This document shows, in pieces, positions 49,702-60,889 of a DNA stretch of 64,000 bases. Numbering within the stretch: position 1 is the stretch's first letter; each line of letters begins with the position of its first letter. The translations under genes were made by a program, and so were the position numbers. A model generated the notes under the pieces. The model saw nothing but the letters and a program-made list of their open reading frames with translations. It did no database searches and was not told where the DNA came from. Source of the DNA: Deroplatys truncata (Eukaryota > Arthropoda > Insecta > Mantodea > Mantidae); NCBI GenBank assembly GCA_030765065.1, contig CM060975.1:198866507-198930506 (forward strand). The letters are read 5' to 3'.

Positions 49702-51680
49702 ATTTGTTTGATCTTTTGCCGCTTATGATAAATGTAATGATGTATAGATTTTTAATTTACATTATTTTGGATGCTACACCCGTTTCCTATATGTCAAATC
49801 TTTTGTGTTCTGGGTTAACTCCACATAAAGTTTAATAATAAGACTGACGTGATATTTATAAATCTAAACTTCTTGATTGTTACCCCTGACAGGTATTATG
49901 TTATTCATAAATTGTGACAAATTCTTATACCCTCGCCGGACCTGACATATTGTATTGATGTATAATGGTGTTGCCGAAGTGTACCCATTATGGTATTCGG
50001 AAGTATTAGAATTGTTTCAGTGACAGTGCAGCTCGGCGGGATTGCCGTTGTGTACCCGTTGCCCTTGCAGTGTGAATTTCGCCTAGCGAAACTGCAGTAT
50101 GCAGCCGCTAAGGTATGTGATATTTCATGTTGGTGAAAGTGCCGCAGTGTGTTCTCCAATATTCGATTATATTTGTTTACGATGATAGTAGTGATGCATT
50201 TTTATTTTGAAGTGATGTAATCATAGTTTTGGCAATGATATGATAACATTGTGAATTTGGGCTATTGACTTACATGTACCATAGGTTGATTTCTGTTTTT
50301 GAGAATGTTTCAGGACAGAATATTGGCAACCCTGATCTCCATCTCTTCCAGATATTGTGATGAATAGCTTGTTAACGGGGTGTAGTACTTAGCATTGGAC
50401 TAGTGTAGTATACTAAATTTGATATGTCGGTAATTAAACTTTGGTATATGGTAGTATTAGATATGACAGTATTATACATTATCAGTGCATGTTTTGAAGG
50501 CATGCAGCATGTGTGCTAGAATTCATTGGGAGTAGAGGTGGTATTTATGATGATGATGATTTTAATGCGGGCTTACCTCGAGGTTTAATGACTAATGATA
50601 TTAATCATAGCCAATTTTAATAACAGTTTTAATTGGGATGATTAAGACTAGATGTGCACATCTATAAAGACCTAGGCATTGATTCAATATGCATTGTAAT
50701 TTAGGGTACCCTTTGTAAGTGATCACGTAGGATAAACATTTTAATAGGCATAGTGATATTTTGTAATTTTGAGGTTATCAGTATATTGTAATTTTGTAAA
50801 TTCTGTGTTAAGATATTTAGTAAATTTTCTCACCATAAGGGGATTATGTAATATGCTTTGTATTATATTTTGTACTGACACATCCTTGTTTTGTGACATG
50901 GCTAACAATGAGTAATTTTTGTAATTAACAGGTTCGTGCTCTTCACTTATTTGCACTTGTGTTAATGTTTAAGCAATGCATATCATGGGGAGCGTTCACC
51001 ACACAATTAAATGGGTCCGTAAACATGCCACAAGAATAGCTGAGGTACTGGTTGCCTCTGTTTCTGCTTCATCGTTGCAGTCGTCGGCCATAGGGGTGAC
51101 CCCCATATGGCACAGCTTCGTCGATGCCTGGCGCCATGTTATGTGCCTTATAAACTGACCTCATCGAAGGGTAGGATTGACAGGTAACTAACCCTTAAAG
51201 ATCGTTGCTGCAGGACTTTAATTGCGGCTTTCATGGCAAGGTGGAAAGCACCGATAATCCCTACCTTAAGGTTTCAGTTCTGCATAGAAAATAAAATTAA
51301 ATTTCTCGTCGCAGGTGGGACATTTACCTACCCTACAGTTAGTGGCACATTTAACTATTGTTTGTGGGCGAGGAAGTGAAAGTGATAGAGTGTGTGCGGA
51401 ACCCTAATACAAACTTTAACAGTGAATATAGCTTATTCAGTGTTTTTCGTCATTATGTACCTCCTGGTGATCAGACTCCCTAAGTGACTGCTTTAACTTT
51501 CTATCTACATTATGTATATAATACTGTAAACTAAACTAAACACAAAGTACACCTGTACAAGGAACCAACACAACTATGTTAACCAAGTGTTGTCACGGTA
51601 CAAAAATGTTTTATCAGAAAAAAATTCTGTATTGTATGTTAATTTGTTGTAGCAATTGATGCGGACATCAATCTTGGCAG
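49702..51680 (+). other. Gypsy 3' noncoding region
   Basis: About 2.0 kb between the integrase end and the polypurine tract. Only short, unrecognised open frames occur on either strand, with no signal peptide or membrane segment suggesting an envelope protein. It is long for a Gypsy 3' region and is unexplained. Confidence 0.6.
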
Positions 51681-51692
51681 ACCCCAGAGAGA
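51681..51692 (+). other. Polypurine-like tract
   Basis: accccagagaga directly precedes the TGTGGCAC start of the 3' LTR, the place where plus-strand priming occurs. It is not a perfect purine run. Confidence 0.55.
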
Positions 51693-52214
51693 TGTGGCAC
51701 ATGTACGTTTTACATTACTCAATATGAGCTGGTCGGATGTGACGCTATTAGTAAGGATTCGTGGCTGTATTTAAATTGTTCTAGAGGGATAAACAGGTTT
51801 TGAGCGGTTCGTTAGCATAAGTTGGGGTGGGGGTAAACAGTGACATGCCAGGGTAGCTTGTGTAGCCATTAGCGTGGGGTGAGAACCGGGTTTGGGGTCC
51901 TAGAGGAAGGAAGTGTTTTCAGCCTGTCTCTCCGGTGGTCAGCAAAGAAGATGGCTCCATTAACAAGGTATTGTACTGTTATTTTTAAGCATTATTAAAG
52001 TTGGATAATGTGAAGGTTGGTTATTTACGTGTTGTGCTTTGCTCCTTCGCCTTTCCTTCCTGAATTTGCGCTAGGATTTAGGGTTAACTGCTTAATATGT
52101 CCTCCCCGGTAGGATTTAATCTGTAGTGTTGCGTTTCGGTTTGAAATCCTCTTGCAGCAAAGCGAGTGTGATGATATTTTTATGCTATTTTAGAGACGGG
52201 GGATGCGACATAAT
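51693..52214 (+). repeat. Gypsy 3' LTR
   Basis: Matches the 5' LTR with two differences over 522 bp. It is followed by aacccactgat, the continuation of the host Jockey 3' region. Confidence 0.93.
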
Positions 52215-52462
52215 AACCCACTGATATTGTTCAGGTTTCATGGGCAATACCAGCAAGTAACATTTGACGCGCTCGCATGCAATGCATGCCATCCAAGTAG
52301 CCATTCACATACTAACCGGGTGCTATGCGGGACCCGGCTAAAGCATGCAAGCATGAATGCACGATATAACACAGCAATATACAATTAACACGTGGTAGGG
52401 TTTTTAGTGGGTATTTCGCATTTTGAGCGTCGAGCCCCACATATCCCCCCAGCCATTGCACA
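52215..52462 (+). mobile_element. Jockey-type copy, U6, 3' untranslated part after the Gypsy element
   Basis: Continues the U6 Jockey 3' region, matching 38130-38385 (U5) and 58919-59155 (U7). The normal poly-A end is displaced by a foreign segment starting near 52463. A residual C-run and A9 tail is found at 53916-53934. Confidence 0.8.
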
Positions 52463-53511
52463 TCGTTTCAGCGCCGTTGCGGTCATGGTTCAGAGAAACC
52501 TAGCAACGCAGATTCTCCTGGAGCAACTCCAACAACGCTGGCCTTCAATGGTGAAGGCGACCAGAATTGTGTCTCGGAACGGACCGACACCACTGGTGCG
52601 CCTTGCTTTCCACAACAAGGCGCATTACGACGCCGCTCTTCAGACAGACGTGGAGCTCCTGGGCACCACGATCCGCTTTGAAGCCAGCCGCACACTACGG
52701 ACACCACCTTGCCGTCGATGCTGCCAGTATGGGCACTCGGCGGAAAAGTGCATCAACTCACCACGCTGCCACTACTGTGGCTCACCGGCCCTGACGCCCA
52801 CCTGCAAGCAGCATGATCTTTCTCGCCGGAGAAAGTTCTGCGCCACCTGCTGCAGGATGAATCACTTTACTGGCCAAGCTTGCTGCCCGCTTTACCCAAG
52901 AAGGGCAGTAACACAACTGACGCAACAAGACGCACCACCTCAACCACCACGCTCTCGCCGGGACCGAAACAACGAAGACGTCAACACGTATACAGCATCC
53001 ACACTGACGGCCATTGAGGCCTCAATAACCGAGCTTCTGGCAGCCACCATACAGGCAGAAGTAGCCAAACTGAACCAGAAACTGGAAACGCTTCGGCAGA
53101 CCGCCAACCGGCGGCATTGAAGCAAAACAGCGCACATCTAACAGGACATACGCCAGCGCCACTGGGAGTCTCAACAGACTCAGGGCGTCAATTGAGGAGC
53201 TTTCCCACTACGACGACCCAGATCTGCTGCCGTCAATACAGCAAAAGCTGTACCGAATAGAAAACTACCTGGAAGAAGAACATGACAATGACACAACCGA
53301 CGACCGGGCCGAGCGGCTGACGGCCATTGAGGCCTCAATCGCCGGTATCCGCGAAGAACAACTACGGACCACTGCAGACATCGCCACCAGCCTACGCCAG
53401 CTACAGGACAACCACCACAAGCTGGATGAAGGATACCAACTCGTACGAAACTTCATGGAGCAACACGTCCTACATCAACCCACTCAACAAAACAGACGCC
53501 GCAACAGATAG
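52463..53511 (+). pseudogene. Non-LTR retrotransposon ORF1 (gag-like) fragment
   Basis: A GC-rich segment unlike its AT-rich surroundings. The first frame (in frame with ATG 52485, ending TGA 53118-53120) resembles the C-terminal part of Jockey/I-type ORF1 proteins: a PLVRLAFHNKAHYDAAL region, a CX2CX4HX4C knuckle near 52710-52752, a CHYC...C motif and a third Cys/His cluster CX2CX4HX5C near 52840-52885. A predicted helical tail follows. Just after the stop, a different frame continues with a second helix-rich stretch to TAG 53509-53511, so a frameshift splits the gene. ORF1 proteins bind element RNA. The upstream codons 52392-52462 belong to the Jockey 3' repeat, so the long open frame there is partly accidental. 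Confidence 0.72.
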
Positions 53512-53823
53512 ACACCGCATCTCCGCCGACACAGCTCAACATCAACATCCACTGCCCGGAGGTAACAGGCCCGGGCACGGAACCAAATCACACTCTTATG
53601 ACACCACTGTTCCTAGGTTACTGTTCAGGGCCTCGGCCATGACTTTTACCTATTCCCCACTGAGGAGTGTCCACTTTGGACCTCTCCGTTTTCTAGTAAT
53701 TACCCACGAATCGCAGGTTTGCTACGGCGGTACCAGCCAACACAACACAAATTATGCCCCCAATAAATAGCGCCAACACAGCATAAGATCCTTCTTTTCC
53801 TCCTCCTATTTCCTTTCTACGAC

Positions 53824-53826
<3 letters not shown>
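53512..53826. other. Noncoding remainder of the ORF1-bearing segment
   Basis: GC-balanced sequence continuing from the ORF1 fragment up to the (TA)n run. No recognised domain; perhaps the intergenic part of the same non-LTR element. Confidence 0.4.

Positions 53827-53885
<59 letters not shown>
53827..53885. repeat. (TA)n microsatellite
   Basis: Pure TA run of about 59 bp at the 3' side of the ORF1-bearing segment. Confidence 0.95.
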
Positions 53886-53887
<2 letters not shown>

Positions 53888-53945
53888 GTTTTTCCTTAGA
53901 CCTTTATTCATGTTTCCCCCCCCCCAAAAAAAAACTCAGCAACTT

Positions 53946-54006
53946 GCCTTGGTAGCGCGTAAGTCTCATAATCTTAATTTCGTGAGTTTGATCCTCACCC
54001 AAGGCA
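53946..54006 (+). pseudogene. Truncated tRNA-Met-like copy a, U6
   Basis: 61 bases. The D loop and half the D stem (12 bases) are missing; the acceptor stem GCCTTGG/CCAAGGC and the CTCATAA loop remain. Confidence 0.75.
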
Positions 54007-55154
54007 GAATGTTTTAATTATAGTCCAACCAAATATAAATGTATATTACGCAGGAAATTAGTAAGCAAAGAGTTTATAATGGTAACAGAAGTAAGAAGCA
54101 CTGTATACTCCAGTATTTTTTTCTGTACACGAAGTGAAGCTGCATAATTATCTGCTTTGCGGTGAATTATTATAGTTTAAAAATTAAAGAAAGTAGTGAT
54201 AAGCGAAACAAGAAGCAGGCATGACGATGTAAAAGAAAATTATTATTTTTTACTAGCTAGCACACTCTTACTACGTCATACTACCCTTTACTAATAAGAC
54301 GCTGCGAAATGACAGGTTTCAACCAATCATGGCCGCTTATCCAACGTTTCTACCCCTCCCTAACATTTATCTGATTTTAACGCCTCCGTAGCATTTACCT
54401 GTATCCCACCCTAACATCTGTTAATTTGTTTGCGATCGTTATTTGTTTTTCGCATGGATATTCAAAGTTAGCATCACTAAAGCAGCACATCACCAAACAA
54501 CAGAGAGAAAAACAGAAACAGTAAATGCAGGTAGTTCGATCAATTAATTTAGTAAGTAATTAAAATTTTATTGTATTAATTTATAGTAATCTATAGCTTT
54601 AGACTTTCTTTTAAATGTGAGATAGTTAATTAAATCTCACTTGAGTTTTGATTCTCTCTAGATAAAGAGAGATTTTCTCTAGTGAGATTACTGGTTATGT
54701 TTTATCATTTGCTATGTTTTTACCATTTGCAATCTTTTCCAAGCATTAAGCTATAAAATAAATTACTCTCGTATTTAAAAAGATGCCTATTACAATAATA
54801 ATAATAATAATAATAATAATGCCTAAGAATGAATTATTGCCATCCCATATAAAACTCTCGCTTCATAGCTCGACAATTGTATGGTTTTCTCGCCTGACAC
54901 GAAGATCTAGAACCTAAAATTCATTCTTAGCAACAGAACACTCAAAGACGAAGATGAAAAATAATTCGGTTCAATTTCAGTGAGTAACGTATAGAATGGT
55001 ACAAGAAACCTGGAAAGAATATCACGAAAATAGAATAGCGAAAATAAAAGACTTGCCAAAAGCTAGGGCTCATCACAATGCGGAGAGTGGGAAACGTGGG
55101 AAAAGTTCCTAGCAGATGGTTTCGTATAAGCTGTTGGACATACGACGTTTGAGT
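54007..55154. repeat. Module X, U6
   Basis: Homologous to 38565-39694 with both inverted repeats kept and a small (AAT)n expansion near 54794-54821. Confidence 0.75.
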
Positions 55155-55227
55155 GCCTCGGTAGCGCAGTAGGCAGCGCGTAAGTCTCATAATCTTAAGG
55201 TCGTGAGTTCGATCCTCACCCGGGGCA
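55155..55227 (+). tRNA. Intact tRNA-Met(CAT) gene, U6
   Basis: Full cloverleaf: acceptor GCCTCGG/CCGGGGC with discriminator A, D stem GCGC/GCGC, anticodon stem TAAGT/TCTTA with loop CTCATAA, variable AGGTC, and T arm GTGAG-TTCGATC-CTCAC. The sequence closely matches the elongator tRNA-Met of insects as known from the family. A TTTT Pol III terminator starts within ten bases. It may be a functional gene, although it sits inside a repeat. Confidence 0.82.
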
Positions 55228-55576
55228 GAAATTTTACTTACCTTCAAATTAAAGGATGTGTAGTTATATAACCTGGTACATTATAAAAACATAAATTTAT
55301 CAATTGATTCTATCATACCACAGTGTTCATCGTGTAATACTCTCTTTCTCTCCAACTACAACACAAGGCAAAATCAGGTGAATGGACATTTAAAGCAATA
55401 TTCTAGATATTTTACATAAAACAACTTCACAATACGTCAAGATGGTACTTGCATCTTGGAGTTAGTTTAAATTCTTGGCATTCGTAATTTGGTGGTGTTT
55501 CAATTGCGGCATGCATGGGTCCATACGTAGAAATCCAGTACGCTGGAAAATTGAAAATGAAATTGTTTCTTTTTAG

Positions 55577-57076
55577 TTTCTTTACCACGTACATAGTAGG
55601 TACAGAAGGTACTGATTCCACCCAAATATTCGATACCATGTTTGCACCGCAAATATAAGTTTTGAGGCACCCTAAATAAAACCAAAGATCGGCGCGTGCA
55701 TGTCTGTCTGTGTGATGGCTGTGAACAGCATAACTCAAAAAAGAAAAGTATGATAAATACCAAACTTGGTATTTATGTTCAGTACCTACCAAGGTTGCCA
55801 CACCAAGATTTTCAAGAGAATATCCCCAACGAAAACCACCGTTTAAAGTTTAGATGGAAAATTTTTAGAAAGTCTTTATTTTATAAAAACATGGCTTTAA
55901 TAATTTTGATTAAAACACCACATATTAAAGATATTTACATAAAAAAATGAATATTTGCATTTTCTGGGAATAGCCTGTGAATTCCTCTTCATTCGGAAGG
56001 AATTTTGTATACTCTTGTGTAACTGGTAAACATTGAGCGATAGATGAAAACGTATTTCACAAAAAAAAATATGATGTGTTACACTCACATGACTTTCTCT
56101 ACTCTTGTTCCAACTAGTTTTACCAACTCTTATTCTCCATCTATTTCATATTAATCGAGATAAACTTTTGCAGAAACGATATTTTGATATGCAAAGAGAA
56201 TTACATTTTACACATAGCGACCAGTTCTAAAAATATTTGACTATTGCTTAAGGCGTACTATGTTCCCCTTGTTTTGTATTTGCAAGGGCAATATAGAAAT
56301 GCAGTAGCCTTTAAGCATACACATATCTCTTAATAGCTGGTTGCTAGGTGCAGCACCATTCTCTTTGCCACAGATTAATACTCTTTACGTATCCAAGACA
56401 AAAGATGAATAACGAAATTCCATTTGAGAAAATAAGTATTGAAAAATTAAAGGGAATAACAAACAATATCTCGAAAGTGGTTCACTCAACAAAAATGTAT
56501 ATGCATAAATTATGTATTTTAATGCGATCTACATTTTTGTGTAGTAAAATTTTGTCCATCCTTATGGTTTACCAGTTATGCAAAAGTCGTTCACAATGAA
56601 GTATACTCTTGGAGACATTCCCAGAAAATTCGAGATATACCTTTCATTTGTCATGAAAATATGTTACACCTATGATATTTTAATCAAAATCCTTTGAGCC
56701 ATTTTTGAGAAAATTAAAATTTTCGAAAAATGTTCCATATAAAGGGTAATCTGGTGTGGGGGGATTTTCTTGAAATCCTTCGTGTCGCATCTCTGGAAGA
56801 TACTGAACACAAATTCCAAGTTTGGTGTTTATCCGACTGTTCGTTTCTGAGGTATGCTATTCTCAGAAACACACACACACACACACACACGCACACACAC
56901 AAACAGACATATAGACAGATACACACACACACAGACACACACGGACATGGTTCCAAAAATGTTTTTTTTTTTTGGATTCAGGCGTCTCAAAACATATTAT
57001 TCCGGTGAAATCTCGGTATCGAATTTTTGGGTGGAATATAATACTTCCCCTACTTACTATACGTGGTAGAAAAAGT
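55577..57076. mobile_element. Foldback element, U6
   Basis: Diverged copy. The right arm has an interrupted (CA)n (56869-56942) and a T-run, and ends near 57076. Confidence 0.68.
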
Positions 57077-57240
57077 AAAAAGACTTAACCGAAACTCAAA
57101 GCCACAAAGAAAGACGGGAATAAAAAGAGAAATGTCAAGCTCTGAGGATCTTTTCTATAAAATTATTAAAAATCGAGTTTGTTTTATCGAAATATAGTCA
57201 CAAATATCCGGGGTTATGCCTGCATTTTTGCATTTAACTG

Positions 57241-57725
57241 CTTAGATTCGACTCTCTCTCTCTCCTTTCTCTCTGTGACTTATTCCTTAATTCCTTCTGC
57301 TTAGATTCGACTCTCTCTCTCTCTCTCTCTCTCGTATCTCTCTGTAACTTATTCCTTGATTCCTCCTGCTTAGATTCGACTCTCTCTCTCTCTCCTTTCT
57401 CTCTGTAACTTATTCCTTGATTCCTCCTGCTTAGATTGGACTCTCTCTCCGTTCTCTCTGTAACTTATTCCTTGATTCCTGCTGCTTAGATTCGACTCTC
57501 TCTCTCTCTCTCCTTTCTCTCTGTAACTTATTTCTTGATTCCTCCTGCTTAGATTCGACTCTCTCTCTCTCTCTCCTTTCTCTCTGTAACTTATTCCTTG
57601 ATTCCTCCTGCTTAGATTGGACTCTCTCTCCGTTCTCTCTGTAACTTATTCCTTGATTCCTGCTGCTTAGATTCGACTCTCTCTCTCTCTCCTTTCTCTC
57701 TGTAACTTATTTCTTGATTCCTCCC
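57241..57725. repeat. CT-rich minisatellite, 8 copies, U7
   Basis: Repeats of 54-69 bp start at 57241, 57300, 57369, 57430, 57484, 57548, 57611 and 57665. Variants (ttcgactc / ttggactc, cctcctg / cctgctg) recur with a three-repeat period, so copies 3-5 and 6-8 look like a ~180 bp secondary duplication. Confidence 0.85.
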
Positions 57726-57888
57726 TCACTGTCCCACTCTCATACTACCTCCACATTTCCACTCTCGCCCACGTCCCTTATCCACTAATTTCCACTCCAT
57801 GCCCTCTCCTCTCTATGTGTAATGTTCGCACGACCTGATATTCTGACAATGTTTAGTCATATAAGTACTATCTTTCTGTAATGGAGGA

Positions 57889-59208
57889 CACGGTTACCTG
57901 GCTTGGCCTCAAAATGGATCAAGACCTAACGTGGAAGAAACACTTACACAAATACGGGGTAAAGCAAGCGCCCAATTAGGCAAGCTCTACCCGCTCATCA
58001 ACATGGACACCCAGCTGAATCTCAACATCGGTCTCACGTTGTATAAAACACTAATATGACCAAAATTTAGTTATGCCGCACCTGTCTGGGGGTATGCCGC
58101 TAAAACATACATCAAAAGACTACAAGCATTTCAAAACAAAATTTTGCGCATGGTAGCTAAGGTACCGTACGTAGCGCTATCTGACTTACTCCACGAGGAA
58201 CTTAAAATGCACACAGTAGAAGAATTCATTAAAAAGCTAACTTACGACATGTACAAAAGCTTTCGCGTACATCAATGATTCAGTCAAAACGTTAGGGAAC
58301 TACGATTCCGAAAACTACGAGTACAAACATAATAGACCACTTTCTCTATTCGATAGAACGCTATCCCAAGACAACACGGAAGAACAAATCTAACAGTTTC
58401 TAAATAATCTACTCCAAACGTGACAAGGACACTGTCACAGAACTTCTAATCTCTATATCCCATCACTAATATTTTTCTTACTTTCTACCCCTGTTTCAGT
58501 CCACGCCCGTCGCAGAGCCCTCAAGTCCTTAGCAACCGCTGAGGCGGCCCGGGAGAAGGGGCCTCCCACCGTGAACGACGTGCGCAGTGAAAGACGGGCC
58601 ACTGCATTATGGAGTCGATCACACAGACGACATTGTAGACCATCGGGACGAGTACAACGAAGGACCTAGAAGGCCGGATGCTACGACAGACGCCTGTGCC
58701 CGCTTGACGAACAGGAACCCCTGGGAAGAACAGCACAGGACGCAATCTCAGCAATTTCTCAATTATTCATAAAATTATACACTACAATACTTATCTAACT
58801 TAGCAGTAAGTTAACGTTAAGTCACATGACACGCAGGCACTCCCTGCAATCAACTCACAAATTAGATCTTAAGCATTATTTTAAGTATTATATTAACAAC
58901 TTAAGAAAATACGCATATAACCCACTGATATTGTTCAGGTTTCATGGGCAATACCAGCAAGTAACATTTGACGCGCTCGCATGCAATGCATGCCATCCAA
59001 GTAGCCATTCACATACTAACCGGGTGCTATGCGGGACCCGGCTAAAGCATGCAAGCATGAATGCACGATATAACACAGCAATATACAATTAACACGTGGT
59101 AGGGTTTTTAGTGGGTATTCCGCGCGTCGAGCCCCACATATCCTTCCAGCCATTGCACACCGGCTGGGGGTCGAATGCAATAATGCATTTCCCCCCCCCA
59201 CGGAAAAA
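57889..59208 (+). mobile_element. 5'-truncated Jockey-type non-LTR copy, U7
   Basis: The most complete copy, about 1.32 kb. Reverse transcriptase tail (LGLKMDQDLTWKKH, YAAPVWGYAAKTYIKRLQAF) to about 58400 with several frame breaks, GC-richer C-terminal/3' region to 58760, 3' untranslated region and a poly-A tail at 59204-59210. Target duplication aatgga/gggga occurs at 57880-57888 and overlapping the tail at 59209-59217. Confidence 0.82.
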
Positions 59209-59262
59209 AATGGGGGAGTTAATGTTGTTTAAATTGAAGTAAAACGGAAAACTCAGCAGCTT

Positions 59263-59335
59263 GCCTTGGTAGCGCAGAAGGCAGCGCGTAAGTCTCATAA
59301 CCTTAAGTTCGTGAGTTCGATCCTCACCCAAGGCC
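59263..59335 (+). tRNA. tRNA-Met(CAT)-like copy a, U7
   Basis: The acceptor stem GCCTTGG/CCAAGGC is fully paired through changes on both sides. The anticodon loop is CTCATAA, and the D and T stems are intact. The discriminator base is C instead of A. Copies a at 38492 and 53946 have the same CCAAGGC 3' acceptor strand. Confidence 0.62.
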
Positions 59336-60467
59336 GAATGTTTTAATTATAGTCCAACCAAATATAAATGTATATTACGAAGGAAATTAGTAAGCAAAGA
59401 GGTTATAATGGTAACAGATGTAACAAGCACTGTATACTCCAGTATATTTTTCTGTACACGAATTGAAGCTGCGTAATTATCTGTGTTGCGGTGAATTATT
59501 ATAGTTTAAAAATTAAAGAAAGAAGTGATAAGCGAAACAAGAAGCAGGCATGACGATGTAAAAGAAAATGATTGTTTGTTACTAGCTAGCACACTCTTAC
59601 TACGTCATACTACCCTTTACTAATAAGACGCTGCGAAATGACAGGTTTAAACCAATCATGGCCGCTTATCCCACGTTTCTACCCCTCCCTAACATTTATC
59701 TGTTTTTAACGCCTCCGTAGCATTTACCTGTATCCCACCCTAACATCTGTTAATTTGTTTGCGATCTTTATTTGCTTTTCGCATGGATATTCAAAGTTAG
59801 CATCACTAAAACAGCACATCACCAAACAACAGAGAGAAAAACAGAAACAGTAAATGCAAGTAGTTCGATCAATTAATTTAGTAAGTAATTAATATTTTAT
59901 TGTATTGATTTATTGTAATCCATAGCTTTATACTTTCTTTTAAATGTGAGATAGTTAATTAAATCTCACTTGAGTTTTGATTTTCCCTAGATAAAGAGAG
60001 ATTTTCTCTAGTGAGATTACTGGTTATGTTCTATCATTTGCTATGTTTTTACCATTTGCAATCTTTTCCAAGCATTAAGCTATAAAATAAATTACTCTCG
60101 TATTCAAAAAGATGCCTATTGCAATAATAATAATGTCTAAGAATGAATTATTGTCATTCCATATAACTCTCGCTTGATAGCTCGACAATTGTATGGTTTT
60201 CTCGCCTGAAACAAAGATTTAGAACCTAAAATTCATTCTTAGCAACAGGACACCCAAAGACGAAGATGAAAAATAATTCGGTTCAATTTCAGTGAGTAAC
60301 GTATAGAATGGTACAAGAAAACTGGAAAGAATATCACGAAAATAGAATAGCGAAAATAAAACACTTGCCAAAAGCTAGGGCTCATCACAATTCGGGAGAG
60401 TGGGAAACGTGGGAAAAGTTCCTAGCAGATGGTTTCGTTTAAGCTGTTGGACATGTGATGTTTGTGT
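59336..60467. repeat. Module X, U7
   Basis: Homologous to 38565-39694; both inverted repeats are recognisable. Confidence 0.75.
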
Positions 60468-60540
60468 GCCTCGGTAGCGCAGTAGGCAGCGCGTAAGTCT
60501 CATAATCTTAAGGTCGTGAGTTCGACCCTCACCCGGGGCA
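60468..60540 (+). tRNA. Intact tRNA-Met(CAT) gene, U7
   Basis: All stems pair as in the copy at 55155. The only difference is a C in the T loop (TTCGACC). A TTTT terminator follows. Confidence 0.8.
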
Positions 60541-60889
60541 GAAATTTTACTTACCTTCAAATTAAAGTATGTGTGGTTATATAACCTAGTACATTATAAA
60601 AACATAAATTTATCAATTCATTCCATCATACCACAGTGTTCACCGTGTAATACTCTCTTTCTCTCCAACTACAACACAAGGTAAATTCAGGTGAATGGAT
60701 ATTTAAAGCAATATTTGAGATATTTTACATAAAACAACTTCACAATACGTCAAGTTGATGCGTGCATCTTGGAGTTAAGTTAAATTCTTGGCATTCCTAA
60801 TTTGGTGGTGTTTCAATTGCGGCATGCATGGGTCCATCCGTAGAAATATAGCACACTGTAGAATTGAAAATGAAATCGTTTCTTTTTAG

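Larger units (their letters stand above)
43113..52214 (+). mobile_element. Ty3/Gypsy LTR retrotransposon, 9.1 kb
   Basis: The element has 522 bp direct LTRs, a 1.4 kb untranslated leader, a single gag-pol frame broken in two places, about 2.0 kb of 3' noncoding DNA and a purine-rich tract before the 3' LTR. Domain order is gag, protease, reverse transcriptase, RNase H and integrase with a GPY/F module, which is diagnostic of Ty3/Gypsy. No envelope gene was found. It sits inside the Jockey 3' region of U6; the uninterrupted sequence is seen at 38129-38150 and 58911-58930. Confidence 0.95.
41596..57076. repeat. Tandem unit U6, interrupted by a Gypsy element
   Basis: The SINE-bearing module is reduced to about 480 bp (41596-42079) by two deletions. 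A Jockey fragment follows (42089 on), split by the Gypsy element at 43113-52214. Then come an ORF1 fragment (52463-53511), (TA)n, a truncated tRNA-Met copy, the ~1.13 kb module, an intact tRNA-Met copy (55155) and a foldback (55577-57076). Without the Gypsy element the unit is about 6.4 kb. Confidence 0.88.

Noticed and set aside
49905-50159. Possible envelope or accessory gene in the Gypsy 3' region
   Set aside because: Short frame with no signal peptide, membrane segment or known motif.
58521-58754. Minus-strand frame repeated at 37733 and 42718
   Set aside because: Opposite strand of the GC-rich C-terminal/3' part of the Jockey copy; no domain of its own.
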